A DNA stretch of 64,000 bases. Origin: Branchinecta lynchi (taxonomy: Eukaryota; Arthropoda; Branchiopoda; Anostraca; Branchinectidae). The translations under genes were made by a program, and so were the position numbers. A model generated the notes under the pieces. It saw only the letters and a list, made by a program, of their open reading frames with translations, was not told the DNA's origin and did not search any database. Location of the stretch: positions 248,001 through 312,000 of the forward strand of contig JAKZAP010000058.1 in assembly GCA_023053575.1 (NCBI GenBank). The letters are read 5' to 3'. Shown piece after piece: positions 10,461 through 22,389 of this stretch (positions within the stretch are counted from its first letter, which is position 1; every line of letters starts with the position of its first letter).

Positions 10461-12530
10461 TTTTCCTTCTTGTTTTCTTTTGCTTTCTGTCTCTTGTTTT
10501 ATGTTTAAAGTGAAACCATAGGTGGAATTTTCAGCCCCCTTCATTTCTTCTTGTTGAGATATTTCTTACTACATAAGCTTGCAAATGCTATATGAACTTA
10601 CAGCTCTTGTTTTTCCTGTCACGGGTAATGAATTTTACTCCTGGGCAATCTGGGGCCAGTTGCCCCTGAATCGGGTTGGGGGGGGGGGGGGGGGACCACC
10701 AAAAGGTTCTATTCGCAATACACCAGCCTTTGGACTTTTGGACACCGTGGAATCACACTACCTACTCTGCGCAAAACTTGACTAACATAGAGCTTGTTCC
10801 CCCCTACACGACGTCACGAATTCAGGCCTTTTGCCGTCAAGGCTGGAACGATTTTTATGGCACTTGCCTTCCGGCCAAGTGCCATATACCGATCACTTTT
10901 CCGTCGGTCGGTCGGTCAGTCCAGTGATCGAACTAATTAATGATTATGTTTTCCGTCTTGTTTCCTTTTGCTTCCTGTCTCTTATTTTATATTTAAAGTG
11001 AAACCATAGGTGGAATTTTCAGCCCCCTTCATTTCTTCTTGTTGGGGTATTTCTTATTACATATGCTTGCAAGTGCCATATGAGCTTACAGTTCTTGTTT
11101 TGGGGATCTCAAAACCTAAATGGAGGGATACTTACGACATTGCAAAAGTTGTCCGTCTGTCCTTCCGTCCGTCCGTCTGTAAGCACGATAACTCTCGAAG
11201 AGAATGAGATATTTTGATGAAAGTTGGTGTGAGAATTCGTTGGGTCGTCGGACCAGTCAAGTTCGTAAATGGGCTTTGTAGCCCTACATTTAGGGGTGGG
11301 GGAGGGGTTTCAAATTAAGGGGCAAACAAAATATTTTGAAACAGTTAATGTGATAGTCGATTATGGTGTAAGAAGACATGCTGAGCACATTGGTGAAAAA
11401 CTATTTTGTCATCGGACGAGTAGTTCGCCCGGAATCCGGCCAAAACCTGAAAGCTTGTTAAAAGTAAAAGTTTTAATGAAAGTTGATTAGATGTTCGATT
11501 TAGGGGTAGGAAGACATATTGAAGACGATGGTGAAAACCATTTACTCGACGGACAAGTAGTTCGCCCGGAATCCGGCCGAAACCGGAAAGTTTGTTAAAA
11601 TTAAAAGTTTTATTTCGAGTTGATTAGATGTACCCCTACCGGGACATGTAGTTCTCCCGGAATCCGGCGAAAAACGGAAAGTTGGTTAAAAGTAAAAGTT
11701 TAATCTGAAGTTGATTAAATGTTTGATTTATGGGTAAAAAGACATGCCGAACACGATGGTGAAAATCATTTTCTCGCTGGACAACTAGTTCGCCCGGAAT
11801 CCGGCCAAAACCGGAAAATTTGTTAAAAGCAAAAGTTCGATTAGATGACAGATTAAGGGGTAAGAAGAGAGGCTGCGTCGGTTTATGACAATGTTTTTTT
11901 ACCCGGACATATAATTATTCCGGAATCCGGTTGTAACCGGATTTTTTTTTAAGTAAAACTTTTATTCAAAGTTGATTAGATGTTCTTTATAGGGATAAGT
12001 AGATAAGCTGGTTCTGTTTCTGTCTCTTTTTGGGGGGCTGGACTAGTAGTTCGCTCGGAAATCGGCAGGAAGTCTCGGTCAGTATCGTCAAAATAGATAT
12101 GGCTTATTGAGGTATATCTGAACTTGGTTTTCTCTGATGATTAGCCTGTCCAAGACTGAATCTGGCGAAGACAAGACTCGATTGTCTGCATCAAATATTA
12201 GATTTTTGGGATCCCATCGACACCTTTGGTCTTGTTCCTGTCACGGGTAACGAACTTTACTCCTGGGCAATCTGGGGCCAGTTGCCCCTGTACCGGGTTG
12301 GGGTGGGGGTTGGGACCCCCAAAAAGGTTCCATTCGCAATGCATCAGCTTTTGGACTTTTGGACACCGTGGAATCACACTACCTACTCTGCGCAAAACTT
12401 GACTAACATAGAGCTTGTTCCACCCTACATGACGTCACGAATTCTGGTCTTTTGCCGTCAAGGCTGGAACGATTTTTATGGCACTTGCCTTCCGGCCAAG
12501 TGCCATATACACTTTTCCCGCCGGTCGGTC
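10461..12530 (+). repeat. Duplicated segment, second copy interrupted
   Basis: 10461-10925 is repeated as 10945-11103 plus 12233-12530 (for example TCACGGGTAA-GAA-TTTACTCC and GGAATCACACTACCTACTC in both). The second copy is split by a GGGATCCC-family element at 11104-12232. Includes the hairpin ATGGCACTTG..CAAGTGCCAT at 10857 and 12478. Confidence 0.8.
11104..12232 (+). mobile_element. GGGATCCC-family element, copy 1
   Basis: Starts near GGGATCTCAAAAC, has TGTCCGTCTGTCC and GATGAAAGTTGGTGTGAG. It then has four or so degenerate units of about 130 bp built on CCGGAATCCGGCC-AAACCGG-AA and TTGATTAGATG, and ends GGGATCCCATCGACACC, TTTGGTCTTGTT. No ORF. Confidence 0.75.
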
Positions 12531-13365
12531 GGTTAGTCCGGTGATCGCGAGTTAGGGTACTTCAACATGTGCCAGGACGATGAAACTTGGCAGGCATATC
12601 AGGGATCCGACCAAACTAAGCTGGAAATATTCACTTGGTCGATCCGACCATCGTGGGGGTAGGGAGGGGAGCCGGAATATGGAATTGAGTGACAAGCATA
12701 ACTTTCGAACGGGTGATCGTTTCGTAATGAAACTTGGTATTTAAAAAGACGTCATGTCTCAGATGTCACATTTCAAGTCCGGACCGAGTCTGATGAACGT
12801 GGGGGGAGTCGGAGGGGGGAACCAGAAACCGTGTGGCACGCTTAGAGTGGAACGATCGGGATGAAACTTGGTGGGGGAACAAGCACAAGCCCTAGGTACA
12901 TCATTGACAGAACCGGGCCGGATTCGTGCACTGTGGGGGGAGTTGGAGGGGGGTTGTGGAATTCCGGTGATACAGAGTTAGGTTACTTCGAGGTCGGCTA
13001 GTACAATGAAATTGGCAGGCAAGTCAGGGATCCGACCAGCTGAACCTGGAAATAGTCAACTTCCCGATCCGACTACCGTGGGGATAAGTGCAGGGAGAGG
13101 GGAATCCGGAATCTTGGGCATGTATAACATTGGAACGGGAGATCGGATCTTAACGAAACTTGATATTTGGAAAGACCTCGTGTCTCAGATGACCCATTTA
13201 AAGTCCGGATCGGATCTGATGAATGTGTGTGGGGGGGGGGATCTTGTGACACGCTTAGAGTGGAGTGATTGGGATAAAACTTGGTGGGTAGGGCAAGCAC
13301 AAGAACTAGATGCGTCAGTGATAGAACCGGATCGGATTTGGGCACTGTAGGGGAGCTATAGGGGG
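12478..13365 (+). repeat. Satellite-like array 4
   Basis: Hairpin 12478-12506, then two units of the 430 bp family. It ends where LINE-2 sequence begins. Confidence 0.8.
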
Positions 13366-13474
13366 CTAGTACTATCCCGTCGAAGGTAACAGCTCAAAAT
13401 CGTAGAAAGTCCAACATTCCAGGTTGGAATCGCCACCTGAAGTCTCTTTATGGGAGTTCGAGAAGTACTTTTTG

Positions 13475-14237
13475 GGATCCCAAAACGTAAGTGGAGGGAT
13501 ACCTATGACATCGCAAAAATGTCCGTCTGTTCGTCCGTCCATCTGTAAGCACGATAACTCTCGAAGGCAATGACATATTTTGATGAAACTTGGTGTGAGG
13601 ATTCATTGGGCCAAGGGTAGAGTCAGGTTCATAGATGGGCTATGTAGCTCGGTATTTAGGGATGGGGGAGGGGGTTCAAATTAAGGGAAAAAAAATATTT
13701 TTAAACAGCTAATGTGATAGTCGATTATGGGGTAAAAAGACATGCAGAACACGATGGTGTAAATCATTTTCTCGTGGGACAACTAGTTTGCCCGGAATCC
13801 GCCAGAACTGGAAAATTTGTTAAAAGCAAAAGTTCGATTAGATAACAGATTAAGGGGTAAAAAGAGAGGCTGAGTCGGTACATGCCAATGGTTTTTTACC
13901 CGGACATATAATTATTCCGGAGTCCGGTTGTAACCGGATTTTTTTTAAGTCAAACTTTTATTCAAAGTTGATTAGATGTTCTTTATAGGGATAAGGAGAT
14001 ACGCTGGTTTTGTTTCTGAATTTGTGTGTTTGCTGGACTAGCAGTTCGGTCGGAAATCGGCAGGAAGTCTCGGTCAGTATCGTCAAAGTAGATATGGCTT
14101 ATAGAGGTATATCTGAACTTAGTTTTCTCTGATGATTAGCCTGTCCAAGACTGGATCTAGCGAAGACAAGACCCGATTGTGTGAATCAAATATTAGATTT
14201 TTGGATCCCATCGACACCTTTGGTCTTGTTTACAATG
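13475..14237 (+). mobile_element. GGGATCCC-family element, copy 2 (in LINE-2)
   Basis: TTTTTGGGATCCCAAAACG at the start, CTTTGGTCTTGTT at the end. The LINE frame is interrupted after YGSSRS and resumes with GRPLPGPVLEAMK. TAC on both sides may be a 3 bp target duplication. Confidence 0.75.
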
Positions 14238-14510
14238 GGTTCATATGGGTAGGCCTCTTCCTGGGCCTGTACTAGAAGCTATGAAATTCACACGACGTTG
14301 TTTTAAATCAAGGCTCAAGCAATGTAGATCTCATTGCGAAAGTCTGAGATTTGATGCGATGGCAAAATCATTATTAAAGGGTAAAGTAAAAGATTTTTGG
14401 TCTCGTGTTGGTCAGTATTTAATGTGCCGCAAGTCCTCCCTCAGACCATGGATGGGTATTCCGGGGATGAGTCCATTTGTGAATTGTTCAGAAGCAAATT
14501 TGAGGCTCTT

Positions 14511-15485
14511 TTTGGGATCCCAAAACGTAAGTGGAGGGATACCTATGACATCGCAAAAGTTGTCCGTCTGTCCGTCTGTAAGCACGATAAGTCTCGAAGG
14601 GAATGAGATATTTTGATGAAACTTGGTGTGAGGATTCGTTGTGTCGTCGGACCAGTCACGTTCGTAGATGGGCTTTGTGGCCCCTACATTTATGGGTGGG
14701 GGAGGGGGTTCAGATTAAAGGCCAAACCAAATATTTTGAAAGCTAATTTGATAGTCGATTATGGGGTAAGAAGACATGGTGAACACGATGGTGAAAACCA
14801 TTTTGTCATCGGACAAGTAGTTCGCCCGGAATTCGGCCAAAACAGGAAAGTTTGTTAAAAGTAAAAGTTTTATTTGGAGTTGATTAGATGTTCGATTTAG
14901 GGCAAGAAGACATGCTGAACACTAATTTGAAAAAGTTTTCTACCTGGACATGTAGTTCTCCCCGAATCCGGCCAAAACCGGAATATTGTTAGAAGCTTAA
15001 GTTTTATTTCTAGTTGATTAGATAACCGACTTAAGGGTAAGAAGAGATGCTGAATCCGTGTTTGTCGGTCATATTTTACCCGGAAATTTAGTTCGACCGG
15101 AATCCGGCTGGAGTCGGAAAATTTTTATAAGTTAAATTTTTATTTGAAGATGATTTGATGTTCATTATTGGGGAAAGAAGATACCCTGAGTTCGTTTTTT
15201 AGCTTTCTTTTTTCGCCGGACAAGTAGTTCTGGAGTTCGGCCGAAACCAGGAAATTGGCAGTAGTGGCATGAAGTTTTGTCCAAACAGATATGACTTACA
15301 CGCATGCTGAATCCATATCTGAACTTGGTTTTCTCAGATGACTAGCTATTTGGCCTTAATCTGTTTCTGAATTTTAATTGTAAAAATGTTCAAGGAGTCT
15401 GGCGATGACTGGATCTGGCTAAGACAAGACCCAGTTGTCTGGATCAGATATTGATTTTTTGGGATCCATCGAAACCTTTGGTCTT
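14511..15485 (+). mobile_element. GGGATCCC-family element, copy 3 (in LINE-2)
   Basis: Same ends as copy 2. The LINE frame reads FRSKFEAL before it and SSVGSDCSEYH after it. CTT on both sides may be the target duplication. Confidence 0.75.
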
Positions 15486-15521
15486 GTTTCTTCAGTAGGC
15501 AGTGATTGCTCTGAGTATCAT

Positions 15522-17047
15522 CAAGAACAAATAAGAGCAAGAACTGCTGTCTCCCTATATCTGTCACACAACCAAGCTGAGACGAGTCGACTTCCGACGC
15601 AAACGAGCGGAGGTGGATCTTACCCGGGACATCAAAAGTCGTTACCTCTACAGAGAAGGTGTAACGCAGTAAACCACTGAGGAAGAAAAATCGAATGGAG
15701 GCAGCAGTGATAAGCCTGTTCACACTGGGCTGGGCGGGCGCTGAAATAGCGGTTGCCGGCTCATTGATTCAGACAAGCTTTCGGGGGTTGACAAGAAAAT
15801 TCTTAAGAATATCAAAATATACAGAAACTGCCATTTGGTGCAAAGCAGATTTTACAAATGCGTCAAATTTAGTTAAAAGTACGACAAACTGTATATATAT
15901 CTTATTGAAAAACCCAAAGGCCGTATACAGGTAACGTAAGATATATGGTAACGTAAATTGTATCTTTCGGGGTCAATTCAATTAAGTGGTGTCAATATCC
16001 AGAACAAGAAGAGATAAATTTCATTCCAGGTATTTGCTCTCATATGAGAATATCAGATGAAAACAGGCAGATTCTTAAAAAAAAAAAAGGCCGTGTTTCA
16101 GGTTTAATAGGCTAAGTGGAAATGAACAAATATTACGCAGATGGAAAAGGCTTCTACTCTGACAAACTAACCAGAAACAATTTTGAATTGAATTTAAAAA
16201 AAAACTAGGACTTCTATGTGGGTCCTAGAAAAACTAGAACCCATGTGGCAAGGCCTAAGTACGAAAAGCAAAGACTTTCTTTAATGGGAAAATACACCGT
16301 TGACATCGAATTATTTGTAAGTAGTTAACTAAAAGACAAACGAGATAGACCAAGTTGAGGCGAACTTTCGTCTTCCAATAAACTACTGAATCGAAATCTA
16401 ACTCACTAAATCGAAATGTATACAATTATGCATTTCGGAAAAAAAAGAAGAAAAACACAAAATATACACTCACCTACTGATATTATTTTGACTATTCCAT
16501 GCTATTCTACCATTTCGGTAATTTCAGTAATCCTCGAAAGCCTTAATCACGTTACTCTTAGTTTACACTCGTCTGACAAAGTTAATACTACAGATGTTGA
16601 AACTCAATGGGTCATGACTTCAGTGAGTGTGCTTCAAATCCCGGTTTGCATTGTATGGTTCTCCCGAGAGACATAAAAAGGAATGTCACAAGGGATTTCA
16701 ATCTTCATACGTATGGTCATGGTGTAACAAAAGCGATTATGAATGACCATCGTCAAGTTCGCTTTTTGTTTTTCGCATCACTAATATTCACTAATCCGAC
16801 GCCAGCGTCTACGCAAACAAAATCAACGCTGTTTCCTTCCCGTGTGAACAGGCCAGAACATCCGCCTCGCTAGTGGCTACGTTATTTTCTTCGTGAATGA
16901 CTTCAAGTGTGTAACGGCGGAGAGTCGGAGACCAACGAGTATACACGGGCGACCAAGAAATCAGTCCACCTCCGCTCATTTATGTCGGAACATTTTTAGT
17001 CGGTGGATGGACGAGAGACCATTGTTCTTACTCGTTATTTGTTCTTG
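15522..17047 (+). mobile_element. MITE family 'CAAGAAC', copy A
   Basis: 1526 bp, starts CAAGAACAAATAAGAGCAAG and ends with the inverted TTACTCGTTATTTGTTCTTG. Subterminal GAGCGGAGGTGGA is also inverted at the other end. It is flanked by GTATCAT on both sides (15515-15521, 17048-17054). No transposase reading frame, hence non-autonomous. The 7 bp duplication is compatible with few DNA-transposon superfamilies (Dada- or P-like); that assignment is inference. Confidence 0.85.
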
Positions 17048-17054
17048 GTATCAT

Positions 17055-18557
17055 CAAGAACAAATAAGAGCAAGAACTGCTGTCTCCCTATTTCTGTCAC
17101 ACAACCAAGCTGAGTCGAGTCGACTCCCGACGCAAACGAGCGGAGGTGGATCTTACCCGGGACATCAAAAGTCGTTACCTCTACAGAGAAGGTGTAACGC
17201 AGTAAACCACTGAGGAAGAAAAATAGAATGGAGGCAGCAGTAATAAGCCTGTTCACACTGGGCTGGGCGGGCGCTGAAACAGCGGTTGCCGGCTCATTGA
17301 TTCAGACAAGCTTGGGGGGGTTGACAAGAAAACTCCGAAGCAATTAAGAATATATCAAAATATACAGAAACTGCCATTTGATGCAAAGCAGATTTTACAA
17401 ATGGGTCAAATTTAGTTAAAAGTACAACAAACTGTATATATATCTTTATTGAAAAACCCAAAGGCCGTATACAGGTAACGTAAGATATATGGTAACGTAA
17501 ATTGTATCTTTTCGGGGTCAATTCAATTAAGTGGTGTCAGTATCCAGAACAAAAAGGGATAAATTTCATTCCAGGTATTTGCTCTCATCTGAGAATATCA
17601 GATGAAAACAGGCAGATTCTTTAAATAAAAAAAAGGCCGTGTTTCAGGTTTAATAGGCTCAGTGGAAATGAACAAATACTACGCAGATGGAATAGGATTC
17701 TACTCTGACAAACTAACCAGAAACCATTTTGAATTAAATTAAAAAAAAACTAGGACTTCTATGTGGGTCCTAGACAAACTAGAACACATGTGGCAAGGCC
17801 TCAGTACGAAAACCAAAGACTTTATTTGATGGGAAAGTACACCGTTGACATCGAATTATGTGTAAGTAGTGAACTAAAAGACAAACGAGATAGACCAGGT
17901 TGAGGTGAACTTTCGTCTTTCGATTAACTACTGAATCGAAATCTAACTCACTAAATCGAAATGTATACAATTATACATTTCGGAAAACTCACCTACATTT
18001 TGACTATTCCATGCTATTCTACCATTTCGGTAATTTCAGTAATCCTCGAAAGCCTTCATTACGTTACTCTTAGTTTACACTCGTCTGACAAAGTTAATAC
18101 TACAGATGTTGAAACTCAATGGGTCATGACTTCAGTGAGTGTGCTTCAAATCCCGGTTTGCATTGCATGGTTCTCCCCAGAGACATAAAAAGGAATGTCA
18201 CAAGGGATTTCAATCTTCATATTGATGGTCATTGTATACAAAAGCGATTATGAATGACCATCGTGAAGTTCGCTTTTATTTTTCGCATCACTAATATTTA
18301 CTAATCAGACGCCAGCGTCTACTCAAACAAAACCAACGCTGTTTCCTTCCCGTGTGAACAGGCCAGAACATCCGCCTCGCTAGTGGCTACGTTGTTTTCT
18401 TCGTAAATTGACTCAAGTGTGTAACGGCGGAGAGTCGGAGACCAACGAGTATACACGGGCGACCAAGAAATGGCTCCACCTCCGCTCATCATTGTCGGAA
18501 CATTTTTAGTCGGTGGATGGACGAGAGACCATTGTTCTTACTCGTTATTTGTTCTTG
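17055..18557 (+). mobile_element. MITE family 'CAAGAAC', copy B (tandem with A)
   Basis: 1503 bp, closely similar to copy A in the same orientation, with the same terminal and subterminal repeats. The 7 bp GTATCAT between A and B is shared, and a third GTATCAT follows B (18558-18564). The LINE-2 reading frame resumes immediately after it. Confidence 0.85.
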
Positions 18558-18979
18558 GTATCATGTACTGCCCTCGTCTGGCATGATCAGACCCGTAACT
18601 GGGATGGAAGTTAGTACTATCATACGAAAGTTAGATACTGCTAAGTCGGGGGGAGCAAACGGTGTGTCTGCTAAGCACCTCAAATTTGCTTCTGAAAGAA
18701 AGTGTGCAGTATTATGTGCCCTGTTCAATGCGTTTATTGTGCACGGGTTTGTTCCGGATTCCCTAATGTCAGTAAATTTGGTTCCAATTTTGAAAAATCT
18801 TGCTGGCCTTTTAACCAGTTCCGATAATTATCGTCCCATAGCTCTTGCTACTGTGATTTCAAAAATATTTGAGAGATGTTTGGCTGACATCCTGCTTGAG
18901 TTTCTACACACTTCCTCGTTCCAGTTTGGGTTTAAACGTTATTGTGGTGTAGAATTTGCTATTTTTCTGCTTCGTTTTA

Positions 18980-20657
18980 TCAAGAACAAATAACGAGTAA
19001 GAACAATGGTCTCTCGTCCATCCACCGACTATAAATGTTCCGACAACAATGAGCGGAGGTGGACCCATTTCTTGGTCGCCCGTGTATACTCGTTGGTCTC
19101 CGACTCTCCGCCGTTACACACTTGAAGTCATTTACGAAGAAAACAACGTAGCCACTAGCGAGGCGGATGTTCTGGCCTGTTCACACGGGAAGGAAACAGC
19201 GTTGATTTTGTTTGAGTAGACGCTGGCGTCGGATTAGTGAATATTAGTGATGCGAAAAACAAAACGCGAACTTGACGATGGTCATTCATAATCGCTTTTG
19301 TTACACCATGACCATACGTATGAAGATTGAAATCCCCTTTGTGACATTCCTTTTTATGTCTCCGGGAGAACCATACAATGCAAACCGGGATTTGAAGCAC
19401 ACTCACTGAAGTCATGACCCATTGAGTTTCAACATCTGTAGTATTAACTTTGTCAGACGAGTGTAAACTAAGAGTAACGTAATTAAGGCTTTCGAGGATT
19501 ACTGAAATTACCGAAATGGTAGAAAAGCATGGAAAAGTCAAAATAATACCAGTAGGTGAGTGTATATTTTGTGTTTTTCTTCTTTTTTTCCGAAATGTAT
19601 AATTGTATACATTTCGATTTATTGAGTTAGATTTCGATTCAGTAGTTAATTGAAAGACGAAAGTTCACCTCAACTTGGTCTATCTCGTTTGTCTTTTAGT
19701 TCACTACTTACAAATAATTCGATGTCAACGGTGTATTTTCCCATTAAAGAAAGTCTTTGGTTTTTCGTACTGAGGCCTTGCCACATGGGTTCTAGTTTGT
19801 CTAGGACCCACATAGAAGTCCTAGTTTTTTTTTTAAATTCAATTCAAAATTGTTTCTGGTTAGTTTGTCAGAGTAGAAGCCTATTCCATCTGCGTGATAT
19901 TTGTTCATTTTCACTGAATATTTGTCCTATTAAACCTGAAACGCGGCCTTTTTTTTTTAAGAATCTGCCTGTTTTCATCTGATATTCTCATATGAGAGCA
20001 AATACCTGGAATGAAATTTATCTCTTCTTCTTCTTACCATCATGGAAAATCATCTACCGGACGGCCCTGGCCAAACCGTAGAAATTTGTTTGTGTTATTT
20101 TTGTTTTGTTTTTTGTTAGCGTGTAGATATATGGCTTTTGCTGAAATAAAGTAATTCATTCATTCATTCTTGTTCTGGATATTGACACCCCTTAATTGAA
20201 TTGACCCCGAAAAGACACAATTTACGTTACCATATATCTTACGTTACCTGTATACTGCCTTTGGGTTTTTCAATAAGATATATATACAGTTTGTCGTACT
20301 TTTAACTAAATTTGACGCATTTGTAAAATCTGCTTTGCATCAAATGGCAGTCTCTGTATATTTTGATATTCTGAGGAATTTTCTTGTCAACCCCCGAAAG
20401 CTTGTCTGAATCAATGAGCCGGCAACCGCTGTTTCAGCGCCCGCCCAGCCCAGTTTGAACAGGCTTATCACTGCTGCCTCCATTCGATTTTTCTTCCTCA
20501 GTGGTTTACTGCGTTACACCTTCTCTGTAGAGGTAACGACTTTTGATGTCCCGGGTAGATCCACCTCCGCTCGTTTGCGTCGGGAGTCGACTCGTCTCAG
20601 CTTGGTTGTGTGACAGATATAGGGAGACAGCAGTTCTTGCTCTTATTTGTTCTTGGT
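18980..20657 (-). mobile_element. MITE family 'CAAGAAC', copy C (inverted)
   Basis: Reverse-oriented copy with the same inner sequence as A and B, flanked by GTTTTAT on both sides (left just before 18980, right just after 20657). It splits the LINE-2 RT between FLLRF and the VEYFLQYSS segment. A 140 bp LINE 3' end is inserted inside it. Confidence 0.85.
20030..20169 (+). mobile_element. LINE 3' end nested in a MITE
   Basis: 140 bp absent from the sister MITE copies A and B, ending GCTGAAATAAAGTAATTC plus ATTC repeats. The target in A/B is continuous (CTCTTCTTG). This is a very short retrotransposed 3' end. Confidence 0.65.
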
Positions 20658-20841
20658 TTTATTGTCGAGTATTTCCTACAATATTCTTCACGCGTGTTTG
20701 CTTGTTTCATAGACTCGAGTAAAGCTTTCGATCGGGTAAACCATAAGACGATGCTTGATATACTCCGTGCTAGGAGTGTACTAGCATGCTACCTCAAACT
20801 TTTATCTTGTTTGTTCCGGAACCAGAAATTTAGAATAATGT

Positions 20842-21213
20842 AGCGTTTACACGGACAAGAAATCCCGTCGAGTAGAAAGGAATTCTGGTCGACTCGAAAG
20901 GATTCCGTTCGTGAAGACGAGTAGAAAAAAAGTCCAGCGGGACGGGAATCCTTTCATGATGAAAGGAATTCCGGTCCACTTCAAAGGAATTTTGACGGCG
21001 GTGCTGGTAAACAGTACAAAAAAAGGCTAGCTAGCTTTTGAGAGCAGCAATCATCAGTACTGATGTCATAAATGCTCTCAAAACATTTTTTATTGGATAG
21101 GGAATTTATTTATGTCAGATTTTCTGGTTTGAAGACTTTTTCCCTCTGCGTGTAAACATAATCTTGTCAGCAAGATCGGATTCTGTTCAAGTTTTCCTGT
21201 ACTTGTAAACGCT
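20842..21213. mobile_element. MITE in LINE-2 RT gene
   Basis: 372 bp with ends AGCGTTTACACGGACA and the inverted TGTACTTGTAAACGCT. The LINE frame continues across it (KFRIM, then HKVGYDCSNEFG). Internal AAAGGAATTC-GGTCGA repeats recur as a fragment at 41520-41583 and its unit copy. Confidence 0.75.
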
Positions 21214-21795
21214 GCATAAGGTCGGGTACGACTGTAAGTAATGAGTTTGGCCTTCTGAACGGCCTTCGGCAGGGTCGGGTTCTCTCCCCATTGCTTTACT
21301 CGGTTTATATTGACGCTTTGTCTGCCCGTCTGTCTTCGTGTATGGTTGGATGCTACATTGCCGGAAGATGTATGAACCACCTGCTTTTTGCAGACGACCT
21401 AGTGGTACTGTCGCCTACGTGTTATGGATTGAATAAGCTTCTTAAAATTTGTGACAGTTTTGCGTCACAACATGATATTCTTTTTAATACAAAGAAAACT
21501 CATGTGATGTTGTTTCGCAAAGCTGGTATTCGTGTTGCTAAAAATGATGTGCAACTGTCAGGTCGAACACTGTGTTATGTCGATGAGTTCCGTTATATAG
21601 GATTCACGTTCAAGTCTAACCTGAATGATGACCTTCATGTTAAAGTTTAACTGAACAGGCAACTTATTTTTACATCTTAGATTCAAACACATTGAATTAT
21701 TACAACACCCATTAGGGATTTTCATTCTGTCCACAGTAGTCTTCAGTAGGGACGTTGAGAATGTGGACGCTTTCCCATGGTGAATCCGTCCACAA

Positions 21796-21809
21796 TTCGC
21801 CCGCGAAAA
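21796..21809. promoter_or_regulatory. E2F-like dyad upstream of the 21866 ATG
   Basis: TTCGCCCGCGAAAA, a TTCGC/GCGAA dyad resembling E2F sites, 57 bp upstream of the candidate start codon. Suggestive only; no TATA box was seen. Confidence 0.2.
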
Positions 21810-21865
21810 TTTAAAATGTCGACCAAACGTGATTTTTCAAGCTCATATTTTGGTCGAGGTCAGAT

Positions 21866-22062
21866 ATGGCAAATATCAGTCGTTGCTCAATCCTTGATTA
21901 TAAAAACAGCTCAGAAGACTGCCTACTGACAAGGGTAACAACCAGAAGACTTGCCGTGTCAAGGAAATCTTCCAGTGTTCTTCAACGGAGTGGAGTCAAT
22001 GGAGGAATTTTTATGAAGTCACATGGTCCTCTTCGAACGACTGATCGACAGAATCTTTACAG
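21866..22062 (+). CDS. Candidate first coding exon of an unrecognised gene
   Basis: An ATG at 21866 opens MANISRCSILDYKNSSEDC, then LLTRVTTRRLAVSRKSSSV, LQRSGVNGGIFMKSHG and PLRTTDRQNLYR. This basic, Ser/Arg-rich composition differs from neighbouring repeats. It may end at ACAG before GTTTTT (a weak donor). A second coding-like frame starts directly after TTTTTAG at 22070, reading NTLIPIFRKASSNNTEETG and on to KLDFSVAKSSHLQ (to about 22197). With only 8 bp between them these cannot be a normal exon-intron-exon, so there is either a frame break or a misread base. No domain recognised. Confidence 0.4.
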
Positions 22063-22070
22063 GTTTTTAG

Positions 22071-22197
22071 AATACTCTTATACCAATTTTTCGTAAAGCA
22101 TCTTCAAATAATACTGAAGAAACAGGACAAACTAGTGATGGACCTAAACTGGCTAAAAATAAACTAGACTTTAGCGTAGCGAAGTCAAGTCATCTGC
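22071..22197 (+). CDS. Candidate continuation of the 21866 gene in another frame
   Basis: Open frame from just after TTTTTAG, reading NTLIPIFRKASSNNTEETG, QTSDGPKLAKNKLDFSVAK, then SSHLQ, with a stop 12 bp later. The polar composition resembles the preceding block. It may be joined to it by a one- or two-base error. Confidence 0.3.
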
Positions 22198-22389
22198 AAA
22201 TAAGTCACTTTTAATCCAAGTAAATTGCGCACTCAGGGTTCCTCAAAGAGTTTCAAAGAAGAAAGCCTTTTTTACCCTTGTGCTTTTCAAAAAAATAAGG
22301 TAAGAAATGAATAAATAGAAATAAAGCCAAGCAAATACACCACATATGTAGCACCACACACCTATTAATTCAAATTAGTCCTTTGGCTT

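Larger units (their letters stand above)
13366..21650 (+). mobile_element. Non-LTR retrotransposon (LINE-2 here) broken by nested insertions
   Basis: Plus-strand pieces of one decayed element in order: 13366-13474 (VTAQNRRKSNIPGWNRHLK), 14240-14510 (FKSRLKQCRSH, KDFWSRVG), 15486-15521 (SSVGSDCSEYH), 18565-18979 (VLPSSGMIRPVTG, NYRPIALATVISKIFERCL, FQFGF), 20658-20841 (FIDSSKAFDRVNH) and 21214-21650 (GLRQGRVLSPLLYSVYIDAL, LLFADDLVVLS, NTKKTHVMLF, YIGFTFKSNL). RT motifs A, B, C (FADD) and D are all present but spread over 3 kb. The gaps are filled by two repeat-family elements, three MITEs of one family and another MITE, described separately. I cannot assign the clade with certainty. Confidence 0.82.

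Noticed and set aside
10440..15490. CRISPR-like regularly spaced repeats in the 11-15 kb region
   Set aside because: Units are about 130 bp, degenerate and inside dispersed elements of a eukaryotic genome, with no short direct repeats with unique spacers.
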